Part shown: positions 22,921-36,020 of the stretch, in pieces
Layout: each line of letters begins with the position of its first letter
How positions within the stretch are numbered: the stretch's first letter is position 1
Origin: Cardinalis cardinalis
Taxonomy: Eukaryota > Chordata > Aves > Passeriformes > Cardinalidae
DNA length: 64,000 bases
Direction of reading: 5' to 3'
NCBI GenBank assembly: GCA_014549065.1
Contig: JACDOX010000034.1
Span: 496,001-560,000 of the forward strand
Program-made: the position numbers and the translations under genes
Notes under the pieces: model-generated
What the model saw: the letters and a program-made list of their open reading frames with translations, nothing else
What the model was told of the DNA's origin: nothing
Databases searched by the model: none

Positions 22921-25717
22921 GAGATCCATCTCCACTTAAGAGAAGCTTTTCTACTTTTTCTGGTCGTGGTTTAACCCCACTTGGCAACTACACATCTTAG
23001 AGCCTCTCATTCCCTCTCTCCTTGGGGGAGAGAGTCAGAAGTGTAAAGAGGAGAGAACTTGCTAGTTAGAATACAGACAGTGCAATGTGTAGATGCTTTT
23101 TCTGCACTTTGACTTGTTTTGTCTACCATTATCTTCTTCTAACCCTCCACCAGACTATCTGCAGTACATGCTGCTACTTTTTCTTTACTTAAAGGGAGAA
23201 TTTTTTTGAGCTCTGTGAACTCTTTTTTTATTTGAACTGAATGTAGCCAGGCATTCCCATACAGAAACTTCTTAACAAAATCTTAAAATACATTGGGATT
23301 AATTTATAATAGTGAAACATGCTCTATTTTGACATACAGAGTTAAAANGTGTATTGCAATTTGCCATTCTAATTAAATCAACTTCTGTATTATTTCAGAG
23401 CTGGAGTTCGTTTTTATAGCTTGGTTGTTACTGTATGTGTGTGTTACTGTTGCAGTATTTCTCCTTCTGGGANAAAACCCAATTGTTAATTTTTTCCACT
23501 TAGAGCTGTAGTTAGCACTTCTGTAAGGAAATTTGTGCTTGTCTTTTTGAGCTCTTGCTAGGAAATTTCTTCAATAAGAGTACTAAAGATCTAAAAAGTC
23601 ATAAGTAGCATCATTTAGGCTGTGACCTATGGAGAGGACTCAATGTGGACAAGAAAAATGGCAGAAACTAAAGAAAGTCTTCTGTTTCTGGATTAAAAAA
23701 AATCCATTAAAACTTTAGATTTTCATTTAGCTGAAGAACCATCATGAATNATAGACAGTGTAAAGGGTATAAAATTACTTTGCCTAGAACACAGTATTTT
23801 TTCTGAATTTACCAATTGTATGTAATGTTCTTACTCAGTCTTCCAGAAAACTANGTTGGGAAATTGCTGACATACTTTCTCCCCAACTGCTGTTAAATTT
23901 GGAAAACTGACAGTGTCATATTACCAAATGGTGTTGCATTGTTATTCTTTAATTTTAAGATTTGTGTTGTTGTTTCTCTTCAGCCTCAAAAATGAAAAAA
24001 AAAAAGAAAAATCTAAATATGTAGGTGCANGCGAAGTGTTGGATGTGTTAATTGAGCATACATCGTATAGCAATAAATACTGTATTATTTACTTTAACAG
24101 CCCTATCAAAAATAATGCACTTGCAGTGATAATGCACTGTCTGTTTACTGAATGTTTTTCATGGGTGCCTCACTTTATAATCTGCAGTGCTGAGACCCTT
24201 GACAGTACTGCTTCTTGAAATGACAGCAATGCAATCAAGTTGCATTGTCAGAAATCATGGAATNGGAGTCAGATTCCTTGGTGTAAAACTCTTAAAGGAC
24301 TATATGGTGTTCCAGTACAGATTGATTTTTCCTTGCAGTGTACACTTGTTCTCTTTGGCAGTGGTNGGAGGTACCACTTCCAGTATCAAAGGGTTCTGGT
24401 GCTGACAGCAAACAAGGNGTGATTATCCTGGGCGTCATCACATGGCTGAGTCCTTTGTGGGTAGGATTTGTGAGACTGTAGTTGTGGGAGTAATGGACAT
24501 CTTTATTCCTTCTTCATCCCCTGTAGCTTGTGGGTTAGGTNACTCTCCTTCCATAACTTCCAGGAGCAGCAGATTCCATGTGAGAGGCTGCTCTGCCAGC
24601 AGGAAGCAAGACTGCTTCCATTGCTGAAGCAAAAGGGCTGTTCTGGGCTCAACTTTGAATGCAGAGTTAGAAGGTGATGAGTAATGGAAAGCAGACACAA
24701 TGGCTCTGGGCCAGGCTGCATGAGGATTAAATTCTGGATGTGGTATTAATAGGATGGAATGAGACCCTTCCATAGGGTTCAGTAGTGTGTGTGTGTGTGT
24801 GGCTGCATATCACCTCGATGAATTCATGTTACATACATCTGGTTCTGGCCATTGGAAATGTCCAGCTGATCTGACTAGACCACTGTAAGTAGATTTAGAA
24901 GTTGCTTGCAGTTCTTCAAAGTGTATAAAACTTCATGCATGCAGTGTTCCTTGCCATTCTGGAGGTCACGACTGAGCTGTTATCCTGCTGCGTCAGAGCC
25001 GGAGATTGTAAATTTAAACACTGCCTGCTCGTGGGATGTTTCTGGCCCATTGAGTGTCTCTGTAAGTGTTTGGCAAAACAAAGTTGGACCCAACATCCTT
25101 TGTTTGAGCAGCTTCTGTAACTGGGAAGATTGCACAAGGTTTTGATCACCACGCCAAACAGTAGAACGTGTGCTTTCTGTTGGTAAACTTTGAATAGACA
25201 CATGATGAGTTTCTGATGGGGATCAGATTATGTTGACATAGCCATGAGACAATAAATGATGCACTTTTTATTGTGGATAGGCTGTTGGTCCTTCAGGCCN
25301 TAATTTGCAAAGAGCAGAGACCATTAATAGTTTTTATAAGAATTTGAAGGTAACACAGCAACACAATGCATAGCATGCTTATGCATCAGTTGAATATTTT
25401 ATATTGAGNTATTTTGCTGTTTGAAACTTCTCCTATAGGCAGTTCATAAAAGCAGTTGTTCTGCAAAAATTTCTTCTATTCCTTTATAATATTGGTCCCA
25501 CAATATTCCTATTTAATATAATACTTTTATAGTAGAGGAAGCAGGGAATGAGAAAGTGGATCTTTTTTTCTCCAGGGGCTTCTCTACTGTATTTTTGGAA
25601 CTGATAAGGCACTGAGGAGAGCACCCTGTGTTGTTGCAGTTGTCTCAAAAAATATTATTTTATGCAATAAATGCATAANATAGCATAATTAATTTTGTTA
25701 TTCATAAATAGGTATTA
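22921..25717 (+). other. AT-rich stretch, nothing firm recognised
   Basis: Only a short (GT)n run at about 24784-24801 and scattered small open frames are seen. A frame pair around 24906-25145 is open on both strands but has no family resemblance. A donor-like GTAAGT near 25062 lacks a convincing matching exon. Confidence 0.3.
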
Positions 25718-26390
25718 GTGCCATGGCCAGGGACACCTCCTGCTAAACCTGCTTGCTCAAGGTCTTGTTATCCAGCCTGGCCTTGAACACTACCAGGGAT
25801 GGAGCATCCACAGCTTCTCTGGGCAACCAGTTCCAGTATCTCACCACCCTCACAGTAAAGAATTTCTTCCTAATATCCAGCCTAAATTTCCTCTTAGTCT
25901 GTGCCCATTACTCCTTGTCCTATCACTGCAGTTCCTGAGAAGGAATCCCTCTCCAGCTTCCCTGTAGGCCCCCTTCAGACACTGGAAGGTTGCTACAAGA
26001 TCTCCACACAACCTTCTCTTCTGCAGGCTCAACAGGTCCAACTTTCTCAGCCTGTCTCCATAAGGCAGGTGCTCCAGTCTCCTGTCAACTGCATGGCCTC
26101 CTCTGGACTTACTCCGTCAATTCCATGGAGTCCCTCTTATGCTGGGGACACCATTACTATGCTNGTCTGAGCAGAGCAGAGGGGCAGACTCCCCTCCCTT
26201 ATCCTTCTGGCCATGCTGCTTTGGGTGCAGGATGCAGTTAGCTTCTTGGGATGCACATTGACAGCTCATGTTGAGTTTTTCATCAACCATACCTCGAGTC
26301 CTTCTCCACAGGGCTGTTTTTAATGATGCCCTTTAACACTTCATTGGTATCAAAAGCTTTGCTGGTATTCATGATGAAACTAAATTGAAG
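25718..26390 (-). repeat. CR1 LINE fragment, minus orientation, about 670 bp
   Basis: The plus strand shows reverse-complement CR1 along its length: CCAGGGACACCTCCTGC, CTCTGGGCAACCAGTTCCAG, TCTTCCTAATATCCAGCCTA, then GCAGGCTCAACAGGTCCAAC and further into the ORF2 3' region, ending near TTCATGATGAAACTAAATTG. The usual terminal octamer repeat is missing, so the copy is clipped at both ends. It accounts for the open frames seen at 25753-26241. Confidence 0.88.
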
Positions 26391-29300
26391 TATTGNTGTA
26401 TGAATACACTTAACATCAGCATTTAGACTTTAGAGTCAAGTGTAGGAGGAGCCTTGATGAGTTCTTTGGTGGCATTTGTTACATCACAAGGGGAGAAACT
26501 TCACTGAAGTGCCAAGGTGCACTTCTTAAGTGTGAAAAACAAGTCTGTAGTAATGGAAGAGTCTGTAAAAATTGACAACTGCTGTAATCCTGTAGAATTC
26601 CTAGGTGGCTATCCATTTAATATCCTGCTGCTTTCCTAATAGTATAGGTTTTCTCCATGTGACTTATTTTCTTGATTTGCTGAGGGCTTGTGACCTTCAG
26701 AAAGGGGGAGAGGATCGCTTCCCATGCAGAAGCAGCTTGAGAAGATCTCAAGTTTAAAAAAAAAAGTGAGAGGGAATTTTTGTTACATGGAAATAGTTTA
26801 GATATGTAAACTTAGATTGTCTTTATGTCAGTTGGTTTTGTAGTGTCTTGTATGTTGAAATAATTGTTAATAACAGGGTTCTNGTGTACTGCAGCAAAAC
26901 ATATGATACCTGAGCTATGAATCTATGAATTGAGATTTTGCTCTCAGAATAAAAGCTCCCCCGTGGGTTTTTTTTGTGGTGGTGTGGGAGTGTAGTGTTG
27001 CAATTCGGTTTTTTCTCAATTCTTCTTATTAGCATAGGAATGAACAACTGTGTTCATAATGCCAGGCTTGGCGTGGAGTTTTAGTGGCCGTGTTAAAAGC
27101 AACAAGGCTGCACCTCAGCATAATGATAACTGTGCTAGTAAGTCCTGGGCATCTGGGCCTTTTTTTTTACAGAAAGCCTCAGACTTTTCTGTAGTAGTAA
27201 GTTTGTTGCAGAATGGGCAGGAGTTTTTTTCAATTAGTTTTTTTCCCACTGAAAACAAAACAGGTGGTTGTAGTCTACAAAGNAAGAATACAGTTGTTTT
27301 GACTATATTGGGAAGATTTCCACTGCATACAATAGGAATCGAGAGCAGAAGTAATTTTTCAGAATAAAGAGAGTCTGAAAATTGGGATATTAAATATTTA
27401 GTCTGAAATTCATGATCTAGATACAGTAAAACAAAAAATTCAGTCTGCGTCTTTCAGATTAGATAAGCATGTTATCAACCAACTTATTGTGTGTGCTGAT
27501 TTATTAAAAAAGAATAAAAAGCACTTTCTGGAGAGTTGCCTATTTTTCCCCCAAGTAAAAATATTTAGGTTCTTGTGGTACTGTTAGTCTGGGATATAAA
27601 TATGATTCTTTGGGGGCCAGAGTAAAAGAGAGACACGGAATTTCAAAGGTACACTATTTCTCAACCAAATTTGGGTACAACTGGGTACAGCAAATACCCA
27701 CAACTGAAGAAAAAGTACATCAGTTTTGAAAGGAAATGTATCATTATCTTTTCTCTATTCCCTGCTTACTAAGAAGTTCTTGAGAAGGACTCTTTTTTTC
27801 CTGAGACAGTCAAAACAACTATTTTGGAGTCAAAAAGAATTGTTTTCAGGCACATTTAGAGGATTCTTATGCAGATGACTTGATATCCAAAGTACAGGAA
27901 ATTCAGTGGAACTCATGTAAGCATCTGTGTGAACTGTACTGTTAGTTTAATTTGCTATTTTTAAGACAGTATTAGATTAGCATCGGGAAGATAGCACAAT
28001 AATTTACCAAGTGCTAAATGGGCTTAAAATCCTCCTTAGTGGTATAGCCTNAAGTATGCATCTCAGTTGTGTTAAAGATACTAAAGTAAAAATAAAGAGG
28101 AGGAGGAAAGGCATATCTCTGGTGTCAGAGAGGCATGTGGTGAGCTGCTGTATAAAGGGAAAGTAATGGATCTNCTTGGATTCCAGCCAGTGGTGCTGGA
28201 CACCAGCATTCTGCTGAGGCACATTCCAGGGCATTAAGAGCAATCCCTGAGTGTGCTGAGCCCTCTGCGTAATCCGTCTTCCCCATGGCTCACTCTGCCA
28301 GGGGCCAGGCACTCAGTGGAGGTAATTTCAGTACCAGTGCCACTTGTTGGTAGTCCCTTCTTCAGTTCAGGGCAGTGCTTGTCTTGCGAAGGCTTGGACA
28401 TGGCTGGAGAGCTCCATTTGAATCTCCTGTGCCGGCACCATTTTTCATGTTGCTGTTACTTTGAATGTCCCATTCGAAGTTGGATGTTGTCTCTGCTCCC
28501 GGTTTCTGGTTGTAAGCAAGTCATCTTAAGAAGATGGCTTTTCAATCAATGTTTTATAAGAACTATTGGGGTTAGCATCTATTGGGTTTTAAAATTAAGT
28601 GGTGGTGGGATTACCTTTTAACCTTTCTGTCATGTTACCAACTTACTCTGATACTAAAAGCTGTTTGCTACTTTATAGTGCCACTAGAGGAAAAACTGTA
28701 TGATGCATTTTTCTGAACACAAAGAGGAAGAACAGAAGGAAAAACGTATTATCCATCCGTGCAAGGCACCTGTATATTTTAACAAGTAATGAAGCCCCAC
28801 AGTAAAACTCACACCCCAAAGGTGTCCACAATGGGAGTTTGCATCCTCCAAACTTTGAGGCTTATCATTCCCATTTTCTCCACCAACCTAGTTTTCCACC
28901 TTTTCCCATTTTCTTGGCCAGTTAAAAGCAAGATGAATTAGCCAAAAAACTTTGTGTTATGTCTCCTAAAGTGTAAACTTTAAAGACCCTCAGAAATGTT
29001 TGCAGAGTTGGCCTCTGTCTCCTTCTTGTGCTCAGATCTCCTGATGACCAGCATATACTGTTTTGTGAAGTTAATTCCTCCAAGGTTGTCTGACTATGAG
29101 GATTATTTGGCCATTTGTTTTATGGAATGATCAAAGAGAGCCTGAAACTATAGACTTTGTATGTTTGTGTGCAACCACTTTATAAAAAAGGTATATTATG
29201 AAAACATCTAACAAAATATAAACAATTTTAATGTTATTGGTTTTAATTTCAACTTTTCATGCTAACAGCTATGATTACTTTTCATTGTTATTGAAAAGTT

Positions 29301-30539
29301 CTTTTGTAACAAGACCTTTCAGATAAATATTTTATGTCAAGCTAGGTTGANATTATCGAAATATATCATTATGCCCAAGGTAACTGTGGCCTGCACTTTA
29401 TTGAGGTGCCATGCCTTGAAAATATAAAATGACCTGCATTTCCAGCATGAGTATTTATACNCACTTTTTAAAAGCTTAGTGACCAAAATCTATTTTAAAA
29501 ATAACTTGTTTTTCTGGTGTGTTGATAGCAATTAATCCTTATTCAAAGATGCACTCTAATAAGTTAAGCTTCTTAAATTAAACTGATCTGCCTTTCACCT
29601 CTCCTGCCTTCTTAGAAAATCTTCCTACTTTGAGTNCTACATAATATTGTTTATAATTGTGGATGCAAAGAACTAGAAATACTGGACAGTTGAAAGTATG
29701 AAGGAAGAGACGGCACTTTCCTTCTCTAGCCCTGGGAGCGTAGTTCACTGATGTCTGTCCTCCTCCGCTCCCACAGCCTTTCTTAAAAAGAAGCCAAGGT
29801 TCAAAAAACTTGTGTTTAATTTGATGCTGTCATTTAACATTCTCTGGTTCTGAACAAAGCTATTTAGACGTGGGACCTAAATAGTCATTCACAGCTGCTG
29901 CCAGCTTATACCCTGGTGATCTTTATAGCTCCTCATCCTCACGCTGGAAAGACTTCTTTAGATAGAATATTTGAAGAGCACTGTGTTTCTTGCTTAGAGC
30001 CCTTGTCCAACCCTGTTCATGTTTCACACATTTAGAACTGACATTAAGATCATCTGTGTTAAGTATAGGGAGCCATAAGCACTTGAGAAGACAAAGAGTC
30101 TTTAAGAACAATTAGATGTAATTGAGCAATAGTAGTGTGAAATGGTATCAAATAGGCCTTAGAATAGATAGTCTGTTGTGCCAACAGGAGAGTTGTGCTT
30201 CATTTTAGGCAAATTTCTCTGATTCTAAAAAGAGGCATTTCTTAAAATTGTAATTGAACTGCTTTGTCTAAGATGTGTAGCTGTCCTTTTAAGGGAAATT
30301 TTACTGAACTTTCCCAAGCATTAAGTGTGTTGGGTGTCTAAAGAGAAATTAATATGGAGGTGAACCAAAGGCAGTAGTGTTTACATTAAAACAAAAAAAA
30401 AAAGTAACACTGAGAAATAATTTATTGTCTCTTTCTCAATTCTGTTATCTGTTCATTCAAAATCCTATCAAAATAAAGATAAGAAAATAAAGATCCACAT
30501 CTTATGTTGAGGCTCTTGTGTAAAGTAGCATGGGAAACT
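26391..30539 (+). other. AT-rich stretch, nothing recognised
   Basis: I see no exon with splice sites and no recognised repeat. Open frames of 60-122 codons on both strands (for example 28253-28621) carry no motif. Confidence 0.3.
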
Positions 30540-30690
30540 GGCCCACTGGTACTTCTGACCCACTGTTGGACAACCCTCTCAGGCACATGCTGTNACTCCT
30601 GGGGATGGTGCTGTGCAGGGCCAGGAGCTGGAGATGTTGAGTCTTGAGGGTCCCTTCCAACTGAGTTTATTCTGGGATTAAGTCTTCCCA
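30540..30690 (+). repeat. CR1 LINE 3'-end fragment, plus orientation
   Basis: It contains GTGCAGGGCCAGGAGCTGGA, then a block ending GGGTCCCTTCCAACTGAG and a diverged terminal ATTCTGGGATT repeat. This is the classic avian CR1 3' end. The copy is 5'-truncated. Confidence 0.8.
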
Positions 30691-33684
30691 GGTAAGAATT
30701 TTCTGATTCTTTCTTCAAATTCCTTTTATATCATCTTCCTCTTGCTTCTAAAGACTAATCTCAGCTGCCTTATTCCCACTTTGAAATTCCAGTTTCTCTT
30801 GGTGCATTTTGAATTACGCAAGGATCTGTTTGAGGAAGAATGGAGATCTGTATCCTGTTTTGAAACTAAAAAATATCTGAGAAAAATGAGTTAGAGACAA
30901 TGGAATAATTTTCTTTCTATAGTAAGTAGTGTAGCTTAAAGAGCCAAAATATATGCTTCAAGGTGTCCATACACAACTAAGTAAAGCAATCGACTTTTTA
31001 AAAATTCTTCCACCTAATTTGTACAGATAATACTATACCAACCAGAATGTAGCATCATGTGATTTACATAGTAAAATACACAGATTCCTAAGCTGCAAAC
31101 TTCTTTATGTTATAGTGAATAGTGAGCACATATGTCTTAGTGGAAAGGTGCAAAATGTTGAATGTAAGTTAAATGTAAGTTAAATGAAAAGACACACAAA
31201 ATATAATTTGGAAAGGAATGTTATTTTTTAACACTGTAAGTAATTACATACATTCTGTTTAGTTGCCTTCTGTAATTCATTGGGGCTTTTAAGCTACTGA
31301 GTTTAAAGAGAACTAGAACTTCCCTCAGTAGAAGCTTTACTGACTAGCTTGAAGCCAATTTCTTTCAAGGAATTAATATTTAGACATAACATTAGCTATG
31401 GGGGTAGTTAACAGGTTTAGAATAATTAATAAAATTTCAAGGACTGTAAATTGCGTTCCCTAATATCAACTGTTAAAGACTTCTTTGAAGGTTTTCTCTG
31501 ATTAAAATGCTAAATTGATTTTATTTTATGAACAGGATATGGAAAAAAAATTGCTGTAATTTCTTTGTAGGCTCCATTAGACTTGACTCTTCATTGAAAT
31601 CAATCCTGAATTAACTAAGCAGACACACTAGACACTCAAAAAATCTCATATGGTATTGCTTATTTTAAAACATCTGAAATTTCTTTTTTTTTTTTAATTA
31701 GATTTGCTTGGTTTTATAAGAAATAAATACTTTATAGCATGTACTGGTGGAGAGAAGAGGAAGGGGAGAGGTGGGCTTTTGAGTTCAGTTCCGTGCCAAA
31801 ACCAGTTCCTCAAGTGTGGAAAAAAGCTCTTTAACTGAGACACAACATATTTCATTATTGCCTCCTGGTTGGGACACTTCCTTGATGTTCAGATTGATAT
31901 CATCAATATCTGAGAAAAACTAGAAGCACAACACATGTTGTAAGAATGATCATTGTACCGAACTTGTTGTTTGGTATTCCTCCTAAATTCATAATTGTTT
32001 TTATGAAGTTCCCTTCAGGTCTTCCAAATCATTATTAGAAATGGACATTGCTAGCTGATGTGAGAGTGACATCCCAAAGCTTCTGATCTTTGATATGGAA
32101 AAATAGTAGCTTAGAAAAACTTGATTGAAGGTTACTTGAAGAAGAATTTATTTAATATGTGGTTGCTAAATTGATGTGTGACCTATGAAGTTAAGAGATG
32201 TCAGACAGCAACACTACAGTGAAAGAACTAGGCAATGCATTATTTAAATAATGCTTTCAGATGCTATCATACATACAGATTGTCATCAAAATGACTATTT
32301 TACCTAAAGCCCAGGTGGAAACCATAAGAATCTATATTTTATCAGTAAATTGCTCTGGTTATTGCTCAGCCCAGCTGATTACCTTCCTTTCTATACTTTC
32401 TTCTAATCAGAGAGGAAATGAAACTATGACCCAGTGATGGCCAACATCGTGTACTAGGAGCTGTCACACTGGTGTTTCACCAGGGAAGTGAGTTTTGTGC
32501 TGCCTGTCTGAATGAGGTGCTTTGGTTATGAGGTGTGAATAATGTTGGCTGTGGCAGGGTCTTGAGTGTTTGTTTGGGACCCCTCTTTCCCAGCCCTAAA
32601 GATGTATCGATCATTTGAAGTTCCTTCATTTGTAGAATATTTCTAGTTTCTAAGTATAAATGTATTAAATTACAAGGGATTTTTTNAAAATCTTTTAAAT
32701 ATTGTCTTGCTTCGAAAAAAAGAGTGAGTTTTTACTATATCATGTGTGTTTTTGCTTCAGGAATAAAATAAAACTTCTTGCTTTTCTTGAATTACTGCAT
32801 CCATATATGTGTCTGTACTTGATGCCTGCATCTTAAAAAGGATAAGGCTTGATGATGACTAACATTCTATTAGCATTGTTATGTGATGTGATGGCATGTA
32901 GCAGTTGTGAGAGAAGACACTGTTCTCTAACATGCTAATCCTGTGTTATGCTGGGCCATTCACAGACCATTCACATAGTCTTCCTTACTTATCATTAATC
33001 TTCTGTGTCAGATCTTCTGTCTGTGATCATTCTTTACTCTAAATCCATATTTAAATATACAGAATGTGGAATTTGTGAGTAATGTGATGCCCAGGAGGGA
33101 TTAACACAGCAGTTTTGGTTCTTCTTGATCTGGGTTTTCTTCTTAGTAGTTGATTCACTTTTTAGACCAGACTGTCAAATTCTGTTTCCTAGTTTTTCAC
33201 ATGAATTCACTAATAATTGCAGATTTTCCTTACATCACCTTTAAAATTATGCATCAAAGTGTAGTGGTTCTTACCATGCTTGTGTGTATTTAAAAATCCT
33301 TAGACCTATGTTGTTTTTACAATCATTTGTTCTGCTTCACTCTCCTAGCAACAATCAGTGAATTTAACTAGAATTTGTGAAGTGCTTTGTTATAAATATC
33401 TGTGCTCTTACTGTGTTAGAAGACCAGAAACTATTTTCTTTGTAATAATTCATTTATGAAAAGATGAGTTTTCATTGTAGCACGTGGCTCTTTCAGTACC
33501 TTTCAATAAGTGTGTAGATTGTCTTCTTAAGCAGTTAGTAACTTATGGAATTTAAATAAAAGATTAACATATAGGTGCTTTTATTTTAACTGTGAGTAAA
33601 ATTACAGTGCTTTTAACTGGTCTGCCAGAAAGATGGCCAAAATTGATGTGGCATGTCGTTCCAGAAAACAAGCAGAAGCATTGA
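30691..33684 (+). other. AT-rich stretch, nothing recognised
   Basis: There is only a short direct repeat (TAAATGTAAGT units, about 31162-31190) and poly-T at about 31683. No exon or known repeat is identified. Confidence 0.3.
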
Positions 33685-34317
33685 TCTGTCATACTGTGTT
33701 GTGTGTTCTTGGGGAACAAAGATCTTGGGCAAGATCTTTCTTATGATGAGCATAGAAAATTAAAGTTGTACTTGTGTTCTGAAATTCAAGTGGAGGATGT
33801 GTTAGTGTTTGAGTGTTGTGTCAGTTGGGTTTCTTNTGCTGTGTCCCTGTTCTTACCCTGGGTAGCTGCAGCTAAAGCCCTCGGTGAGATCAATCACCTT
33901 GGGTGCTGGCTCAGCAAACAAGCTAATGCCACATCTGCAGCCTTAAGTGATCTCTTAAAGGAAGAAGAAACCACAAGACAGGCCTCGCTCCAAAACTGAG
34001 CAGCAATTGATTTCCTGCTGCTTGCCCACGGACACAGCTGTGAGGACTTCGAAGGAATGTGCTGCTTCAACCTCTCTTCGCGTTTGGAGTCCATCCATGC
34101 AAACATCCAGAAACTGAAAGATCTCGTGAAGGACTTGAAAGTTGAAAGAATCCCAGACTGGATCAATGAGCTTTTTGGGCAATGGGGATTAACAGGATGG
34201 GTTGCATCTTTGGTTAAGGGAATTTTGCTGATTCTCCTTGTAATTGTTATTGTGTTAGCTATGTTCTCGTGCCTTGTTCACTGTTTCAAAAGAACTATCG
34301 CGAACGCCTTTTTGTAA
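33685..34317 (+). pseudogene. Endogenous retrovirus env remnant (transmembrane subunit), one stop
   Basis: A single frame runs from about 33685 to the TAA at 34315-34317. It is broken only by TGA at 33997-33999 and one codon with an unresolved base near 33836. It shows a heptad-like helical region, the C-x6-CC motif (Cys codons at 34039, 34060 and 34063), a second helix, a long hydrophobic membrane anchor (about 34195-34287) and a short basic tail. This is the layout of the transmembrane subunit of gamma- and alpharetrovirus-type Env. The surface subunit, gag and pol are absent. The stop lies just before the Cys motif, so no full subunit could be made from an ATG upstream of it. Confidence 0.8.
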
Positions 34318-34390
34318 AAACAGAAAGTGGAGTTGTAGTAGACCCCACAGGTTTACCAAAAGCACCATGGAGAATTTAACNAAGAAATGC

Positions 34391-34860
34391 TGACACAAGC
34401 AACATGGGAGTTCCTGACCTCCCTGGCTCAGAAACTATCTTTTACTCTTATAAGGAAAATATGGTGTTAACGCTACTATTGTTCAGTTATGTATGTACTT
34501 AACCCTTTGCCATTGGTCAAACTTGGATTCTGGCCAAGGCTATAAAAATAGCATGCCATGCCTTACTAACCTGGAAGAAGCCGAGATAAGACCCTTCGTG
34601 GAACCCTGAATAAAGACTCCACCGTGGAACTCCCTTCTCCCCTCTCTCTCTTCGTCTGCTGAAGCCTAAAGCCCAGGGCAAGCTGCCTTGCAAGCAAAGC
34701 TGAAATCACAAGAGCTGCCTAATCACTATCAGAGCTGAATATCACCATGCTTGCTCGGTGCTTGACCCAAAGGCTTGTTGGTCTTAGAGAGCTAGCCTCC
34801 GGCACTTCTTCTCCCTGGAGAGAGAGCTCCTGGCTAATGCTCGGCTCATAATAAGAACAA
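34391..34860 (+). mobile_element. Retroviral LTR (3' LTR of the env remnant)
   Basis: Downstream of env lie, in order, a CCAAT box in reverse (CATTGG, 34511-34516), a TATA box (TATAAAAATA, 34541-34550) and a poly(A) signal (AATAAA, 34609-34614), followed by a CT-rich stretch. This spacing is typical of a retroviral U3-R-U5. My best limits for the LTR itself are TGTTAACG at 34465 to AACA at 34859, about 395 bp with TG...CA ends; the interval before 34465 would be the post-env spacer. The element faces the same way as the MICU2-like gene. Confidence 0.7.
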
Positions 34861-35735
34861 TATCAGGCTTTAGCTTTTCTTTGTTTTTCTCTTAGGAAGC
34901 AATTCTCATCGTTCAAATATTTTCTTATTGACAAGAAAGACCTGCATTTGATTAGTAAATGTTAAAGTTAGATGTGGAGATTTCAGGGGACTTAACCAGA
35001 TTGCTTGTTACTTAAAGGCATATTCAATTTTACTAGCAACATTTTTAGGTATTTATAAATTTTGCTGATATAATATTATACATAGATAATTTAAAATATA
35101 AATATTTCCTGTTGTATAAATGTAGAAACTGTTAGTGGTAAGGTACCAATGGTAAGTATCATTGATTAGTAAGTTTAAATAAAGCTGTGGAGCAGACTGA
35201 AAAGTAAGTGGTATGGATAGTAAAATAATAGCAGACTTAAGGTCTGTAATTCTTTCATGGATTAGATACATGATATTTTGCTGGCATTAAGTTCAAAAAC
35301 TCCTTCCTTTACTATTTGTAATTTGACTTCAGTCACNCATAGACTTGCTGACAGCTATTTACTAGAAGTCTGCCTTTGCAAGAGACTGGTACCTTGCTGT
35401 GTAGCAATAAAGATATCGACACACCAGCTGCAAGAACTGTTTTTCAGATGTATTAATATATCTGCAGTAGAAAGTGTGAAAGTCTTGCACTTTGAGCTGA
35501 AGTGTGCAAATACACTTAATTTCTTGTAGTTACTTGGCTGCCTGCTGATGCTGTTTTCATTAGAATTGTAATTTTTCATTGTAGATCTCTATTAAATATT
35601 GGCATTCAAATTACTTTTTTCAGATTATCTGTATTAGAAAATAGTCCTGCTTAACAGTCCCCTGTTGTGTGTTAAACTTTCTTGTCAGTAACTTGAAAAG
35701 AGACATTCTACAGTTTTGTTGTTCTTGGAGATCTT
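34861..35735 (+). other. AT-rich stretch, nothing recognised
   Basis: This flank of the LTR has no recognisable repeat. The open frame at 35278-35529 has no motif or splice support. Confidence 0.3.
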
Positions 35736-36020
35736 CTTCCACATAACAAACGATAGAACAAGGGGAAATGGCCTCAAGTTGCACCAAGAGAAGTTCAGGT
35801 TTTATATTAGGACAAATTTATTCATGGAAAGATTGGTTAAGCACTGGAGAGGCTGTCCAGGGAAGTAGTGAAGTCACTGTCCCTGGAAGTGTTCAAAAAA
35901 CAGGTAGAAGTGGCAATTCATTAAATGGTTGGTTTAGTGGGCATAGTGGTAATTGGTGAAAGGTTGGACTTGAGGGTCTTGGAGGTCTTTACCAACCAAT
36001 GATTCTGTAATTCTATTTTA
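35736..36020 (+). repeat. CR1 LINE 3'-end fragment, plus orientation
   Basis: The sequence follows CR1: AGAACAAGGGGAAATGGCC, then AGGCTGTCCAGGGAAGTAGTG, ACCAACCAATGATTCTGTAA and the terminal ATTCTAT repeat. It is a well-preserved 285-bp 5'-truncated copy. It accounts for the open frame at 35768-35959. Confidence 0.9.

Noticed and set aside
25753..26241. Plus-strand open frames of 61-89 codons
   Set aside because: They lie inside a reverse-oriented CR1 fragment.
35768..35959. 63-codon open frame
   Set aside because: It lies inside a CR1 3' end.
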